Below are positions 1-9,392 of a stretch of DNA of 64,000 bases, piece after piece. Numbering within the stretch: position 1 is the stretch's first letter; each line of letters starts with the position of its first letter. The DNA is from Streptomyces sp. 6-11-2 (GTDB lineage: Bacteria; Actinomycetota; Actinomycetes; Streptomycetales; Streptomycetaceae): contig NZ_BJOR01000001.1 of the NCBI RefSeq assembly GCF_006540305.1, forward strand, positions 7,812,001 through 7,876,000, written 5' to 3'. The notes below the pieces were generated by a model. The model saw only the letters and a list, made by a program, of their open reading frames with translations. It searched no databases and was not told the origin of the DNA. The position numbers and the translations under genes were made by a program.

Positions 1-229
1 CCGTGCATGGAGTACGGCCCTTCGGCGGCACCGGGAGCAGGCTTCCGGTGAGGGTGTACCACTCGTCGGCGTCCGTGTACTGGACGGCAATGCTGACGCG
101 CCCGTCGGGGAGGAGACTGGTGGTGACGGTGAGCTCGCCGGTGATGACGCCGACCTCGGTCATCACGCTGCCGGGCCCGGCTTTCGCCTCGTCGATGAAT
201 CGCTCCTGCTGGGGGCCGTGGTCGCTCAT
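1..229 (-). CDS. Hypothetical protein, 3' end outside the window
   Basis: An open frame starts at the ATG at 229-227 and runs off the left edge (76 codons visible). The visible protein starts MSDHGPQQERFIDEAKAG and continues with a beta-rich stretch (GELTVTTSLLPDGRVSI, then DEWYTLTGSLLPV). Codon use is typical high-GC. The start overlaps the stop of the HNH-nuclease remnant upstream by an ATGA, so the two were probably co-translated. I do not recognise the family. Confidence 0.55.
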   Translation of the reverse strand, partial: MSDHGPQQERFIDEAKAGPGSVMTEVGVITGELTVTTSLLPDGRVSIAVQYTDADEWYTLTGSLLPVPPKGRTPCT

Positions 230-380
230 GAGGAGCAGGTACCCAGCATCTCGGTGAGCGTGTTCTTCTCGGCTTTGGTCACCGACAGCTCGTACGTCGC
301 CTTCACCCACACCCAGGCCCGGGCGTAGGTGCACCAGTAGGTCTTGGACGGCGGCTGCCACGAGTAACTGTCAAGACTTG
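226..380 (-). pseudogene. C-terminal remnant of a DUF1524 (HNH-type) nuclease
   Basis: The minus-strand frame ending at TGA 228-226 reads DSYSWQPPSKTYWCTYARAW, then VWVKATYELSVTKAEKNTLTEMLGTCSS. This matches the C-terminal tail of secreted actinobacterial DUF1524 proteins (WxPP...Y.C.Y...W..VK, then AEKxxL). The N-terminal part with the catalytic HNH residues is absent: the frame is cut where the neighbouring oxidoreductase ends. It is a truncated remnant and should have no nuclease activity. Confidence 0.6.
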
Positions 381-384
381 TGGA

Positions 385-1311
385 TCAGCCTGGGAGTATG
401 ACCAACTTGCCCCGGACGTGCCCGCCCTCGCTTTCGCGGTGTGCCTCATGGGCCTCGGCCAGCGAGTATGTTCCGGCCACCGGGACCGTCAACTCGCCGC
501 TCGCCGCCAGGGCCGCGGCTCGTGCCAGCCGCTTGGGGAGCTCATCGGTGTCAGCGGACACGAATCGCACACCGAGTTCAGCCGCGTTGAAGGCGGCAAT
601 GGTCGCCACCCGCTCGGGGCCGCCCACCACGTCGATCAACGCCGGCAGTGAGCCCTTTCCCGCCATGTCGAGTGCCGCGTCCACGCCCTTGTGCGAGAGC
701 ACGCGGATCCGCTCGGCCAGCCCGTCGCCGTAGGTCACCGGTTCGGCTTTGAGTGAGCGCAGGTACTCATGGTTGTGCTCGCTCGAGGTGCCGATCACGG
801 TGGCGCCGAGACGCCTGGCGAGTTGCACGGTCACTGTGCCGACGCCGCCTGCCGACCCGTCGACGACCAGAGTCTCCCCGGGCTTCAAGCCGATATCGGT
901 CAGCGCCTGATAGGCCGTGTTGGCGGCCACGGGCAGCGCGGCGGCGACTTCCCAGGACACTGCCTCTGGCTTGCGCGCGAGCTGTCCTGCCGGTGCCAAC
1001 GCCAGTTCGGCGTATCCACCGGAGCCGATGGAGCCGAATACCTCGTCGCCGACTGTCAGGCCGCACACGCCGTCGCCGGTCTCCTCCACAACGCCGGCCA
1101 CGTCGCCACCGGGCACTGCCGGGAACTCCACAGGCATCATCGCCACCAAGGCACCGGTGCGCAGCTTCCAGTCGATCGGATTCACACCAGCGGCCCGGAC
1201 CCTGACCAGCACCTCGCCCGGCCCAGGGTGCGGAGCCTGGAGTTCGACGACACCCAACACCTCTGGGCCGCCGTACTGCGTGTACTGAACCGCGTGATAG
1301 GTCTCGGTCAT
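385..1311 (-). CDS. NADP-dependent MDR-family oxidoreductase (quinone reductase-like)
   Basis: A 308-residue medium-chain dehydrogenase/reductase of the zinc-independent quinone-oxidoreductase type. The N-terminal GroES-like fold (about 1-120) lacks zinc-ligand cysteines. The Rossmann domain carries GSAGGVG near residue 153, the NADPH-binding loop. Such enzymes reduce quinones or enones in the cytoplasm. The ATG at 1311 is preferred over an in-frame ATG 15 nt upstream because GGAAGGA lies 5 nt before it. It follows the aldo/keto reductase by about 40 nt on the same strand, so the two are probably co-transcribed as a small redox or detoxification operon. Confidence 0.85.
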   Translation of the reverse strand: MTETYHAVQYTQYGGPEVLGVVELQAPHPGPGEVLVRVRAAGVNPIDWKLRTGALVAMMPVEFPAVPGGDVAGVVEETGDGVCGLTVGDEVFGSIGSGGYAELALAPAGQLARKPEAVSWEVAAALPVAANTAYQALTDIGLKPGETLVVDGSAGGVGTVTVQLARRLGATVIGTSSEHNHEYLRSLKAEPVTYGDGLAERIRVLSHKGVDAALDMAGKGSLPALIDVVGGPERVATIAAFNAAELGVRFVSADTDELPKRLARAAALAASGELTVPVAGTYSLAEAHEAHRESEGGHVRGKLVILPG

Positions 1312-1351
1312 GCCTGTCCTTCCCATCCTTCGGATCCTGCGTGTCCGGCTG

Positions 1352-2299
1352 TCAGACGGTCTCGTCGAGTAGGCGACGGTGTTCGGCGGGCAGCTGCAAG
1401 CGAGCCCCGGCGAGTGCTTCGTCGAGCTGCTCCGATGTGCTGACCCCGACGATCGGGGTGGCGGTCGGCTTGCCGCCGATCAGCCAGGCCAAGACGACCT
1501 GGGTGCGGCTTACACCGAGGTCCCCGGCCACCTTGCTCAGGGCCGTGAGCCGTCGGGAGTTGCCGGGGTGGTCGTAGGCATCGGGAAGCGGCCGGTCCGG
1601 GCGGCTGTAGAACCCGTTCAACAGGGCGGTGTACACCCACAAGGACAGGTCCGGCTCGCTGTCGACGTAGTCGATGACCTCGTCGGTGACCCAGCCGAAA
1701 CGGTGGGCCTGGCCGGGCACCGGCACGCCGGGGCGGGGCTGGAGATAGGAATGGCGCAGCTGGAGCGCGCTGTATCCGGTCCAGCCGTTGTCCCTGGCGA
1801 TCTGTCGGGCCCGCTCCACTCGCCACACCGGGTGGTTGGAGCAGCCCAGCCGGCTCACCGTGCCCTCGGCAACGAGTTCGCCAAAAGCCTCAGCGGACTC
1901 AGCCAGAGGGACTGTGCGGTCCTCCATGTGGGCCCAGTACAGATCGATCCGGTCGGTGCCCAGCCGACGCAGGCTGCCCTCGACAGCGGCCTTGACCGCC
2001 GACGCCGACAGGCCCTCGCGGTTGGCCGGCCAGTCGCCAGGGCCGACGGGTTGGGCACCCGCCTTGGTGCTGAGAAACACCTGGTCGCGCCAGCGGGGAC
2101 GGCGGGCCAGCCACCGCCCGATGACCTCCTCGCTCTGTCCGCCGTGGCTGTTCGGATCGGACCAGAAGGCGTAGCAGTTGGCCGTGTCGACGATCGTCCC
2201 GCCGGCGTCCGCGAACCGGTCGAGCAGATCTAACGACCTAGCGGCGTCCACTGTGGTGCCGAATCCCATCGTTCCCAGCGCGAAGTTCACATCGGGCAT
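1352..2299 (-). CDS. Aldo/keto reductase
   Basis: 315 residues, normal length for the family. The catalytic tetrad is visible: D38 and Y43 (VDTANCYAF), K79 (LSTKAG) and H124 (LYWAHMED). The (beta/alpha)8 barrel should reduce carbonyls with NADPH in the cytosol; the substrate cannot be predicted. It is the first gene of a two-gene operon with the MDR oxidoreductase. Upstream lies IS256 and IS110 debris, so the promoter must lie in the short 2300-2392 interval. Confidence 0.88.
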   Translation of the reverse strand: MPDVNFALGTMGFGTTVDAARSLDLLDRFADAGGTIVDTANCYAFWSDPNSHGGQSEEVIGRWLARRPRWRDQVFLSTKAGAQPVGPGDWPANREGLSASAVKAAVEGSLRRLGTDRIDLYWAHMEDRTVPLAESAEAFGELVAEGTVSRLGCSNHPVWRVERARQIARDNGWTGYSALQLRHSYLQPRPGVPVPGQAHRFGWVTDEVIDYVDSEPDLSLWVYTALLNGFYSRPDRPLPDAYDHPGNSRRLTALSKVAGDLGVSRTQVVLAWLIGGKPTATPIVGVSTSEQLDEALAGARLQLPAEHRRLLDETV

Positions 2300-2392
2300 A
2301 CCTCGGGTCCTTTCCTGGCGAATGGCACAGACGCGCAGCGCGCGCCGGTCATCCTCGCAATTGAAGTGCGCTCGAAGGCAAGCCGGGGTTGT

Positions 2393-2635
2393 TCATGCCG
2401 CGGCGGCCTCAGGGCGTTCGACGAGGTGACCGTTCTCGAAGCGGGCGCCGGCGCGGACGAGGGCGACGAGGTGGGGTGCGGTGATCGCACGCCAGCGGGC
2501 CTGAGCGGACTCGGCCAGTTTGAACACCATCGCCAGTGCGGCTGCCGGGCTGCCCGCGCCGCGGGTGACCTTGGTCCGGAGCTTGACCGTGGAGAAGGTT
2601 GACTCGATGGGATTCATGGTGCGCAGACACCTCAC
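2393..2635 (-). pseudogene. IS256-family transposase, C-terminal fragment
   Basis: The frame contains NPIESTFSTVKLRTKVTRGA, then ALAMVFKLAESAQARWRAI and APHLVALVRAGA, the signature C-terminus of IS256-type transposases. The start and most of the DDE domain are missing, and the fragment abuts an IS110 fragment at about 2640. Confidence 0.85.
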
Positions 2636-2647
2636 GATGCCAACGCG

Positions 2648-3058
2648 TCAAGCTACGGCAGCGAGTTCGGTGGGGAACGCCGTGTTCTCGTCGAACAGCT
2701 TGCGGTGCTGGAGGCAGTGATAGAGCCGGCCGATCATGCGGTTGAAGAGGTTCCTCTGGGCGGCCGCGTGCCACTCTCCGTGCTCGCGGCGTCGTCGGTA
2801 GTGGGCGTTGGCCCCAGCGGAGGCTCGCAGCGAGGCGAAGGCCCAGAGGTAGCCGGCGTGGTTAAGGCGGTCGTTCTTCACCCACCGCCGCGTGATGGAT
2901 GACTTCTTGCCGGATGCCCTGATGATGGGCGAGGAGCCCGCGTACGCCTTCGGATCCCGGGCGTCAGCGAAGCGGGTGTGATCATCCCCGATCTCAGCCA
3001 GGATCCGGGCGGCGAGCTGGATGCCGAGCCCGGGGAAGCTCAGCACGATCTCCCGCAC
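2648..3058 (-). pseudogene. IS110-family transposase, C-terminal (Transposase_20) fragment
   Basis: 136 residues contain the helix-hairpin-helix segment SFPGLGIQLAARILAEIGD and YAGSSPIIRASGK, followed by the HYRRRREHG region. These are typical of the C-terminal catalytic-serine half of IS110 transposases. The N-terminal DEDD RuvC-like half is missing, so the element is dead. Confidence 0.85.
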
Positions 3059-3059
3059 T

Positions 3060-3207
3060 GGGTGCTGGGGCTGTGGTTCGGCGTCGACCGCTCAACCATC
3101 CGCGCGATCGGAGAGATCCGGGGCCTGCTGGCCGGTCGGGGATGCACGGTCCCCGACCGGTCCGGTCTGCGCCTCCCTGTCGGACGTGTTCGCCTACGCC
3201 AAGGAAC
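3060..3207 (+). pseudogene. Helix-turn-helix fragment of an IS5-like transposase
   Basis: The frame starting near 3060 encodes WFGVDRSTIRAIGEIRGLL, then RGCTVPDRSGLRL. A neighbouring frame continues SLSDVFAYA. This is the HTH_Tnp segment found before the DDE domain of IS5/DDE_Tnp_4 transposases. Only about 45 residues survive, with a frameshift, and the piece runs into the phosphoesterase remnant. Confidence 0.55.
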
Positions 3208-3212
3208 CGCAG

Positions 3213-3841
3213 TCGTCATCGCCAGGACGACTCCGCCGGCTGGCACGACCATGCCTACCTCGCCCCGCGCCACGACTCCAAGAACACCTCTCTCGGCTCC
3301 AACGGCAAGGCCACCGACGGCCCCGCCTGCCAGAAGGGCCCAAGGCGTTTGGCGGCTACGCCGACCGCTGCCCTCCCGGCACCCGGCAGCCGCTGCTCGT
3401 GCTCTCGCCGTACAGCAAGGTCAACAAGGTCGACCACACCCTGACCGATCAGGCGTTCATCACCTGGTTCCCCGAGGACAACTGGTATACCGGCCGCCTC
3501 GGCGACCATTCCTTCGATGCCACGGCCGGCTCGCTGAAGGGCATGTTCGACTTCCGGCACCCGAACAATAAGCAGGTGCTGCTGAACGCGGAGGGCTCGA
3601 TCAAGCACGTCGGTCCGATCAAGTACGTTGCGCCGGTGACCATCAGCATCACGCCGATGGAGAACACCGCCACCACCACCGATGCCTCCGCGTCTTCGGC
3701 GTGACATCACCGGCGCTGGCCGGCGCGGCACTGGCGGTGCTGGGGCTGGGCGTCGCGGGGGTCGCGTACGCGGTGGACCGCTGGCGAGCCGTTCCGCGGA
3801 CGGGGCGGGAGCGCCTGGTGGCCTCCCCTGTGCTGCAGTAG
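3213..3841 (+). pseudogene. Phosphoesterase (acid phosphatase / phospholipase C-like) C-terminal remnant
   Basis: Pieces in successive frames match the C-terminal half of PF04185 phosphoesterases: DDSAGWHDHAYLAP; GGYADRCPPGTRQPLLVLSP; VDHTLTDQAFITWFPEDNWY; GDHSFDATAGSL and MFDFRHPNNKQVLL. At least two frameshifts (near 3215-3225 and 3340) break the frame. After the stop at 3702-3704, another frame encodes a transmembrane helix (ALAGAALAVLGLGVAGVAYA) and a basic tail ending at TAG 3839-3841, so the ancestor was probably a secreted, membrane-anchored phosphatase. The N-terminus is lost to an IS fragment. Confidence 0.7.
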
Positions 3842-3911
3842 CCGGAGGCGCTGCACTGCTGACGGGCGCGGCGTGAACACCGGTGTGCATGCGCCCAGTT
3901 GCCTTGTACCC

Positions 3912-4143
3912 CCAGCCGTATCCGGTGAGCGGAGACGCCCTTGAGACTGTTGACCAGCTTCGAGACGGCGACCTTGGGCGGGTAGTTGATCAGGAGGTGG
4001 ACGTGATCGCGTTCGCCGTTGAACTCCTTCAGTTCCGCTTCGAAGTCCTCGCACACCTTGCGCATGACCTCTTCGCAGCGTGTCAGCATCTCGTCGTTGA
4101 ACACCCCGCGCCGACACTTCGTCACAAATACCCCAAGTGTACA
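3912..4143 (-). pseudogene. IS200/IS605 TnpA (Y1 HUH transposase) fragment
   Basis: The frame reads GVFVTKCRRGVFNDEMLTRC and then GERDHVHLLINYPPKVAVSK. The HVH is the HUH metal-binding motif. The catalytic-tyrosine helix normally follows KGVS..., but here the similarity stops just after HRIRL at about 3912. TnpA is therefore truncated at its C-terminus. It diverges from tnpB, the arrangement seen in some IS605-group elements. Confidence 0.8.
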
Positions 4144-4224
4144 TGCATCGCCGAAACGGCGTGCCTGCCACGCCTGTAGTCGTTCGGCCAATCCGTGAGG
4201 CCAATCGTTGTAGCGTCTTGGGTT

Positions 4225-5145
4225 GTGCAGCTCCGCTACAACTACCGGACCTACCCGGACGCCTCCCAGCGGCGTGCGCTGGCGCATGCGTTCGGGTGCG
4301 CCCGCGTGGTGTGGAACGACTGCCTGCGTGACCGGAAGGAAGCACACGCGGCAGGACTGCCGTATGTGAAATCAGCGGACCTGTCCCGGCTTCGCATCAC
4401 GCAGGCCAAGCGCACCGAGGACCGGGCCTGGTTCGCCGATGTGTCGGCGGTCGTCCTGCAGCAGTCTCTGCGGGACCTGGACACCGCCTACAAGCACTTC
4501 TTCGACTCGATCAAAGGAAAGCGGCGGGGCCGGGCAGTGGGGCCGCCCCGGTACAAGTCGAAGAAGGACACCCGGCAGTCGATCCGTGTCAATACCAATG
4601 CCTTCTGTCTCCAGGAGAACGGCACGGTGTACGTGGCCAAGGTCGGGCGCCTCAAGGTCAAGTGGTCCCGTCGGCTTCCGGCCGCGCCCACGTCCCTGAC
4701 CGTCACCAAGGACAGCTCCGGCCGGTACTTCCTCAGCTTCGTCGTGGACACCGAGCCGGACATCCTGCCCAGCCTGGAAACCGACGCCGGCATCGACCTG
4801 GGCCTGTCCGCCTTCGCCGTCCTGTCCGACGGCAGCAAGATCGACAGCCCCCGTTTCCTGCGCCGGGCGGAGAAGAAGCTCAGGCGCCTTCAGCGGGACC
4901 TGTCCCGCAAGGCCAAGGGATCGAAGAACCGGGCCGAGGCCCGTATCAAGGTCGCTCGCCAGCACGCCAAGGTGGCGGACCGGCGCCGGGACTGGCACCA
5001 CAAGACATCCACACAGATCATTCGCGACGACCAAGCGGTGTACGTGGAAGACCTCGCGGTGTCCGGCCTCGGGCATACCCAGCCTCACCGACGCGGTCCG
5101 CACAGCGTCGGTGAGGCTGGGGGCGAGGGTGGACAGCCTCGGTGA
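4225..5145 (+). pseudogene. IS605-type TnpB, C-terminally truncated RNA-guided nuclease relic
   Basis: The GTG at 4225 gives VQLRYNYRTYPDASQRRALA, the usual TnpB start. The N-terminal region and two RuvC residues are present: D in GIDLGLSAFAVLSDG and E in VYVEDLAVSGLG. Family similarity stops at about 5075. The treble-clef zinc finger and the last RuvC aspartate are missing, and the final codons are antisense to an IS5-like transposase. The right end of the element, where the guide RNA would end, is gone. It is therefore probably inactive. Confidence 0.8.
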
Positions 5146-5362
5146 CATAGCGGTAGGCCGTCGTGGTTCCGACGCCGAACCCGGCCGCGAGCTGGGCATA
5201 CGTGTGTCCCACCCGCAGATGGGCGAGTGTCAGCAGGGCCTGGCGGCCGGCGCTCAGGCGTCGCCAGCGTGAGCCGATGTCGCGGCGGTGTCGCCGCAAC
5301 TGCTGAGTGAGGAAGCGGAGGGCAGAGCTGGACACGTCGACGCCCGACGGGTAAACAAGCAT
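5080..5362 (-). pseudogene. IS5-like (DDE_Tnp_4) transposase, N-terminal fragment
   Basis: The frame starts MLVYPSGVDVSSSALRFLTQ and includes the HTH segment LSAGRQALLTLAHLR...YAQLAAGFGVGTTTAYRYVTEAV. A frameshift follows (APSLTDAVRTAS lies in another frame), and the sequence stops at the tnpB junction. The first nine codons plus the upstream terminus occur again at about 29,930-30,060. Confidence 0.75.
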
Positions 5363-5472
5363 GTGAAGCCTCTGGTGGAGACGGTTCTCTTGGTCGAGAA
5401 CCCATCTACCAGGGGTTTCACCACGTTGTCAGCCCAACCGCCGTACTCCAGAAGCAGGTTGGAAAGGGCTCA
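5336..5472. repeat. Terminal region of an IS5-like element, copy 1
   Basis: This segment covers the first transposase codons and the IS terminus. It resembles 29929-30060 closely and in the same orientation. The shared blocks are AGCCTCTGGTGGAGACGG, ACCCATCTACCAGGG, GTCAGCCCAAC and GCAGGTTGGAAAGGGCTCA. Similarity ends at CTCA (5472 here, 30060 there), which marks the probable IS edge. Confidence 0.7.
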
Positions 5473-5689
5473 ATCAGTCCTGGATTTCACCGGGTGAGCG
5501 TTCCTCGCCCGTTGAGGACGTCGGCGAGCCCGTGCTTCAAGATGCGGTTGCCGACACTTGCTGGATACCCTCGGTGTGTGGGGTGGTGACGAGTCCCGTG
5601 TCCGGGCGTACCACTGCTCCGGCGGAAGCGACGACTTCCGCCATACAGACTCATGCAGCGTTCACGCCTCCACGGGAGGAAGGTTTGCT

Positions 5690-6268
5690 ATGAGTTTCAC
5701 TACTACACGTGCAGCAAAAGCTGCCGCGGCAACTGCGATCGCAATTCCCCTCACGCTTGGCGGCCTGACATCGCAAAGTCATGCGCAGGGTCCGTCCCCC
5801 AGCCCGTCGGGAACATTCGGTCCCGGCTGTTCGGCGCTCTCCGAGAAGGTTGACACGTCCAAGGACAAGGTCACGGAGGGGGCGGCCGCACATCCACAAC
5901 TCAGCCAGCTGGTCTCAGCCGTGGTCAGGGCGAGGCTGAGCGGCTCCCTCGACGGGAAGCCCAACATCACCGTCTTCGCGCCCAACAACCAGGCTTTCCA
6001 GAAGCTGACCGTGTCGCAGCTCAGTTCCCTACTGGGCAATCAGGGCCAACTGAAGAAGGTACTGACCTACCACGTCGTGGACAAGCAAATCACCCCAAGT
6101 GAACTCTCCAAGGGTTCCTTCACGACGATGGAAGGCGGGAAGCTGACCACGTCGGGATCGGGCACCGACTTCAAGGTCAACGGCAAGGCGAACATCGTCT
6201 GCGGCAACATCAAGGTTGCGAACGCCACTGTGTATGTCATCGACTCCGTGCTCAGGCCACCGTCCTGA
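5690..6268 (+). CDS. Secreted fasciclin (FAS1) domain protein
   Basis: 192 residues. The ATG at 5690 is chosen because GGGAGGAAGG lies just upstream and a signal peptide follows directly (basic SFTTTRAAKA, hydrophobic core AIAIPLTLGGL, cleavage after SHA). A Ser/Pro-rich linker leads to one FAS1 domain (about 60-190) with both conserved boxes: NITVFAPNNQAF and the YHVVDKQ...ANATVYVIDSVL end. FAS1 domains mediate adhesion and ligand binding; mycobacterial MPT70/83 have the same layout. The gene stands alone, between an IS5-like terminus and ISAs1. Confidence 0.88.
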   Translation: MSFTTTRAAKAAAATAIAIPLTLGGLTSQSHAQGPSPSPSGTFGPGCSALSEKVDTSKDKVTEGAAAHPQLSQLVSAVVRARLSGSLDGKPNITVFAPNNQAFQKLTVSQLSSLLGNQGQLKKVLTYHVVDKQITPSELSKGSFTTMEGGKLTTSGSGTDFKVNGKANIVCGNIKVANATVYVIDSVLRPPS

Positions 6269-6319
6269 CACATTGAAGCGCTCCCGCTCGATGGCCTTTT
6301 CCAGGCCGCGGCGGCACCC

Positions 6320-6455
6320 TCACCACACCGGACCGAACGCGGTCGACTCGGTTTCCGGGAGCATGCCCACGTCCGCGAGGGAGTCGCCGCCCAGCGCGAC
6401 CTCGATTTCGTCTGGTCCCGAAACCAGGGTCCGTTGCGTGATCGTCTTCTGTCCG
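6320..6455 (-). pseudogene. C-terminal remnant of an unidentified gene
   Basis: A minus-strand frame ending at TGA 6322-6320 reads TITQRTLVSGPDEIEVALGG and then DSLADVGMLPETESTAFGPVW. It is acidic, has good codon bias and lacks a start. The ISAs1 transposase gene begins right beside it, so it is probably the tail of a gene truncated by that insertion or by a later deletion. The family is unknown. Confidence 0.4.
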
Positions 6456-6458
6456 GGT

Positions 6459-7646
6459 TCATCCGATGAGACCGAGGGCGGTCAGAGGTCGGTGCCAGTC
6501 GCGGGCTGCATGGCGTAGGGCGGTGGCGATGTTGGTGCGGCCGTCTTGGCGGTGGACGCCGATGGCGAGGTTGCGCAGGCCGGCCATGACGCGTGGAAGG
6601 CTGCCGGTACGGATCTTGGAGTCGTCCTCGCGGAAGGTCCGGTCCCGGACGTGGTGCAGCAGGTTTTCGATCTTCCAGTGCCCTCTGATCCAGGCTGCGA
6701 GCCGGGCGCCGCTCGCGGTGCCGGGCGGCAGGCTGGTGATCAGGTAGACGCGCTCGATGGTGAGCTTGCCGCTGGTGAAGTCCTTCCTCCAGCGCACGAC
6801 TTGAAGGGCCTGGCGGGCATCGGGGTAATCAAGGTGGGCGAAGGCGGCGGACTTCAGCTGTCTGATCTCCAGGCGGTGATGCGCCGTGGTGCGCTCGTAG
6901 TGGTCCAGGGCGATGTCCTGCCAGGGCAGGCGGCGGACGCGGTCGAACAGGGTGGGGTGGTTGGCCTTGACCTGGGCGATGTGGTGAGCGCCGCGGGTGC
7001 GGAGGTAGGTGCCGTGGGCGTGCTGGGTGTGCAGGGCGTCGGCGGTGATCACCGTGTCGGTCAGGTTGATGGTGTCCAGCAGGGGCCGGAAGGCGGGGAT
7101 TTCATTGCTCTTGTCTGCGATCTGGCGCTGGGCCAGGACGCTGCCGGTGTGTTCCATCGCGGCGCGCACGGTGACGTGCGCGGTGGTGGCGGTGCGTGAG
7201 CCGCGCAGGGCCTTGCCGTCGACCGCGATCGCCCGTAGCCCGGGCCTGGCCGGGGTGGCGCGGGCGGTGAGGAAGGCGCCGATCGCCCGGTCCAGGGCGT
7301 CGCCGTCGAGCTGGACAAGAAGACGTCGCAGGGTGTGGGGGTGCGGGACGGACACGACGCCGGTCAGCGGGTCGACGGGGAAGCCGAGGGCTCGGCAGGC
7401 CCAGGCGGGGGCGTCGGATATCCACTCCGCGATCGCGGTGAGTGACCGGGCACCGGCCAGCACGCTCGCCGCGGTCGCGGCGATGAGCGCGGGCAGCGGA
7501 TAGCGGCGTCCGCGAACGCCTCGCGGGTCGGGCACCAGGTCCAGGAAGCCGGACAGGCCGACCGCGTCCGACAGCGGAGCCGGCTCGGAGGCCCGGGTCA
7601 GTTGATCCAGCGCGGCAGGGATGAGGGAAGATGCAGGAGCAGGCAC
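6459..7646 (-). CDS. ISAs1-family transposase
   Basis: A 395-residue intact DDE transposase. It carries the N-terminal DUF4372-like segment ([20 protein letters not shown]), the first catalytic D in [13 protein letters not shown], the second in [12 protein letters not shown], and the C-terminal [20 protein letters not shown] block with the E. Length and motifs are complete, making this the only clearly intact transposase in the window. I could not identify its inverted repeats with confidence. Confidence 0.9.
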   Translation of the reverse strand: MPAPASSLIPAALDQLTRASEPAPLSDAVGLSGFLDLVPDPRGVRGRRYPLPALIAATAASVLAGARSLTAIAEWISDAPAWACRALGFPVDPLTGVVSVPHPHTLRRLLVQLDGDALDRAIGAFLTARATPARPGLRAIAVDGKALRGSRTATTAHVTVRAAMEHTGSVLAQRQIADKSNEIPAFRPLLDTINLTDTVITADALHTQHAHGTYLRTRGAHHIAQVKANHPTLFDRVRRLPWQDIALDHYERTTAHHRLEIRQLKSAAFAHLDYPDARQALQVVRWRKDFTSGKLTIERVYLITSLPPGTASGARLAAWIRGHWKIENLLHHVRDRTFREDDSKIRTGSLPRVMAGLRNLAIGVHRQDGRTNIATALRHAARDWHRPLTALGLIG

Positions 7647-7786
7647 GGACTCGCCAGGTGTTCATGGGACTTCGACACTCACATGATCACCGGCACCGTG
7701 CCTGCACTGCGTTCGCTCTCCCCTGCCCGAACCGGGACGTCCAGCGCGACTCCAGACCAGTCCGGCGCACCGGACGGATCCCAATC

Positions 7787-8083
7787 ATGCAACGGACCCT
7801 GCTGGAGTAGGGCGCGTACGACCTGAACGACACCGAAGGACTCCCGCTTCTGGCCAAGGAAGGCGGGCCGCACACAACTGAATTCGCGAAGCTCAAGAAC
7901 TACGCAGCAAAGCCCGTCAAGGTTCCAGCCGGGAAAGAAAGTACCATCTTCTACCTGGCCAAAATGAAAATCACCGGACCACCGAAAGAGACAGCACGTA
8001 AGTGCCGCTTCGAATATGAGCAGGGTGGTCGGGCGTACATCCAGACGCTGGACTGCGAGCTCGAACTCAAAGTTGCCGAGTAG
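7787..8083 (+). pseudogene. Broken hypothetical gene with an in-frame nonsense codon
   Basis: The frame from ATG 7787 reads MQRTLLE, stops at TAG 7808-7810, then stays open to TAG 8081-8083: AYDLNDTEGLPLLAKEGGPH...KVPAGKESTIFYLAKMKITG...RKCRFEYEQGG...LDCELELKVAE. The AT content is noticeably higher than in neighbouring genes, suggesting a foreign origin. One substitution (CAG to TAG) would explain the break. The family is not recognised; the compact beta-rich tail with two cysteines might be a small extracellular domain. Confidence 0.45.
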
Positions 8084-8246
8084 GGGCTTTCGCAGGACCC
8101 TCTGCAGCTCTGCTGCAGGCCAGTCGTCAAGCCAAACGAGCTGACAGACGATCTACTCCGCGGACGGTCGCCCACGACCAGCACGAGCACCCCGAGCCTC
8201 GACAGCCTTCCACTTATCCTGACACCTCGTGACGAATCGAGATGCG

Positions 8247-9392
8247 CTACGGCTCGCGCGGTGCGGCAGCGCCAGCCGGGGGCGGCCTGTGCTGCATCGG
8301 CAGCTCCACATGGAGCTTGTACCCACCGTCGACTGTGCACTCGGCGGCGATCGTGCCGCCGAGGAGTTCAGCGCGTTGGCGCAGGCCGGCGAGGCCGTGG
8401 TGGGCGCTGGGCAGGGGTAGTGCCGGCCGGGTGGGGGCGGTGTTGATGACGGTGGTGTGGAGGGCGCCGTCCCTGTGGTGGATGTACACCCTCGCCGTGG
8501 CGCCGGGGGCGTGTTTGCGGACGTTGGTCAAGGCTTCCTGGACGGAACGGTAGACAGCGCGTTGAATGCTGGGCGGAAGGTCTTCGGGCAGGTCCGTCTC
8601 CAGTTCCGCTTCGATTCCACTGCCGCCGACCAGTTGCTGCAGGTCGGCGATGGAAGGCTGGGGAGTGAGCTCTGTCGGGCGGCTGCCGGATGCGCGCAGC
8701 ACGCTGACCATGTGCCGCAGTTCGTCCAGGGTCTGCACGCTGAGCCGTCGGATCGTGGCCGCGGCCTTTCTGGTCTCGGGATCCCGGCTGCCCACCTGGA
8801 GTGCTCCGGCCTGTACCGCGATGAGGCTGACCTGGTGGGAGACCACGTCGTGCATCTCCCGGGCGAGTTGTGCGCGTTCCTTCGCCAGGACGCTCTGGGC
8901 GGTCAGCAGCCGCTCGTGCTCGCGGGCCTCGGAGATTTCAGACAGTCGAAGGGACAGTTCGCGTCGGGCCTGCACGAGCTGTCCCAGGAAGACGGGGGCG
9001 ACTGAGACGGCCAGGGTGTAGGTGAGGTGGACCAGACTGGAGGTCTCAGCAAGGTCGGCCGCCTCCAGGGACGACCACGGCCAGGGCAGGAAGTCCGTGA
9101 TCGCGTAGGCCAGGGCGCAGCCGGCCAGCAGGATGCGGTGGCGGCTGAGAGAGGAGAGCGTGTACAGCGCGGCCAAGGTTGCGAATACCGCGTCGGAGAC
9201 CATGGCGGTGGGGAGTGTGAACACGAAGGTCGTCAGTGGCAGGCGGCGACGCAGCGCGAGGGCAAGCGCGGCGAGCAGCGCGCAGGCCATGGCCGCGTGC
9301 TCCTCAATCTCGATGTGGGCCCAGGCATCAGCCAGCGACGCCCCGATGAGGGCGGCGTCCAGCAACCGAGCCGGCAGGCGTCGGACGTTCAA
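8247..9392 (-). CDS. Two-component sensor histidine kinase (NarL/DesK type)
   Basis: 381 residues. The N-terminal 145 residues hold about four to five membrane helices. A HisKA_3 dimerisation domain follows with the phospho-acceptor H181 (REMHDVVSHQ), and then a HATPase_c domain (EALTNVRKHA, HHGLAGLRQRAELLGG). It autophosphorylates and passes the phosphate to the response regulator encoded immediately upstream. The start is TTG 9392-9390, overlapping the regulator's TGA, so the pair is translationally coupled. The signal is unknown. Confidence 0.9.
   Translation of the reverse strand: MNVRRLPARLLDAALIGASLADAWAHIEIEEHAAMACALLAALALALRRRLPLTTFVFTLPTAMVSDAVFATLAALYTLSSLSRHRILLAGCALAYAITDFLPWPWSSLEAADLAETSSLVHLTYTLAVSVAPVFLGQLVQARRELSLRLSEISEAREHERLLTAQSVLAKERAQLAREMHDVVSHQVSLIAVQAGALQVGSRDPETRKAAATIRRLSVQTLDELRHMVSVLRASGSRPTELTPQPSIADLQQLVGGSGIEAELETDLPEDLPPSIQRAVYRSVQEALTNVRKHAPGATARVYIHHRDGALHTTVINTAPTRPALPLPSAHHGLAGLRQRAELLGGTIAAECTVDGGYKLHVELPMQHRPPPAGAAAPREP

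Noticed and set aside
4225..5145. TnpB considered as an active RNA-guided nuclease system
   Set aside because: The zinc finger, the last RuvC residue and the element right end are missing.
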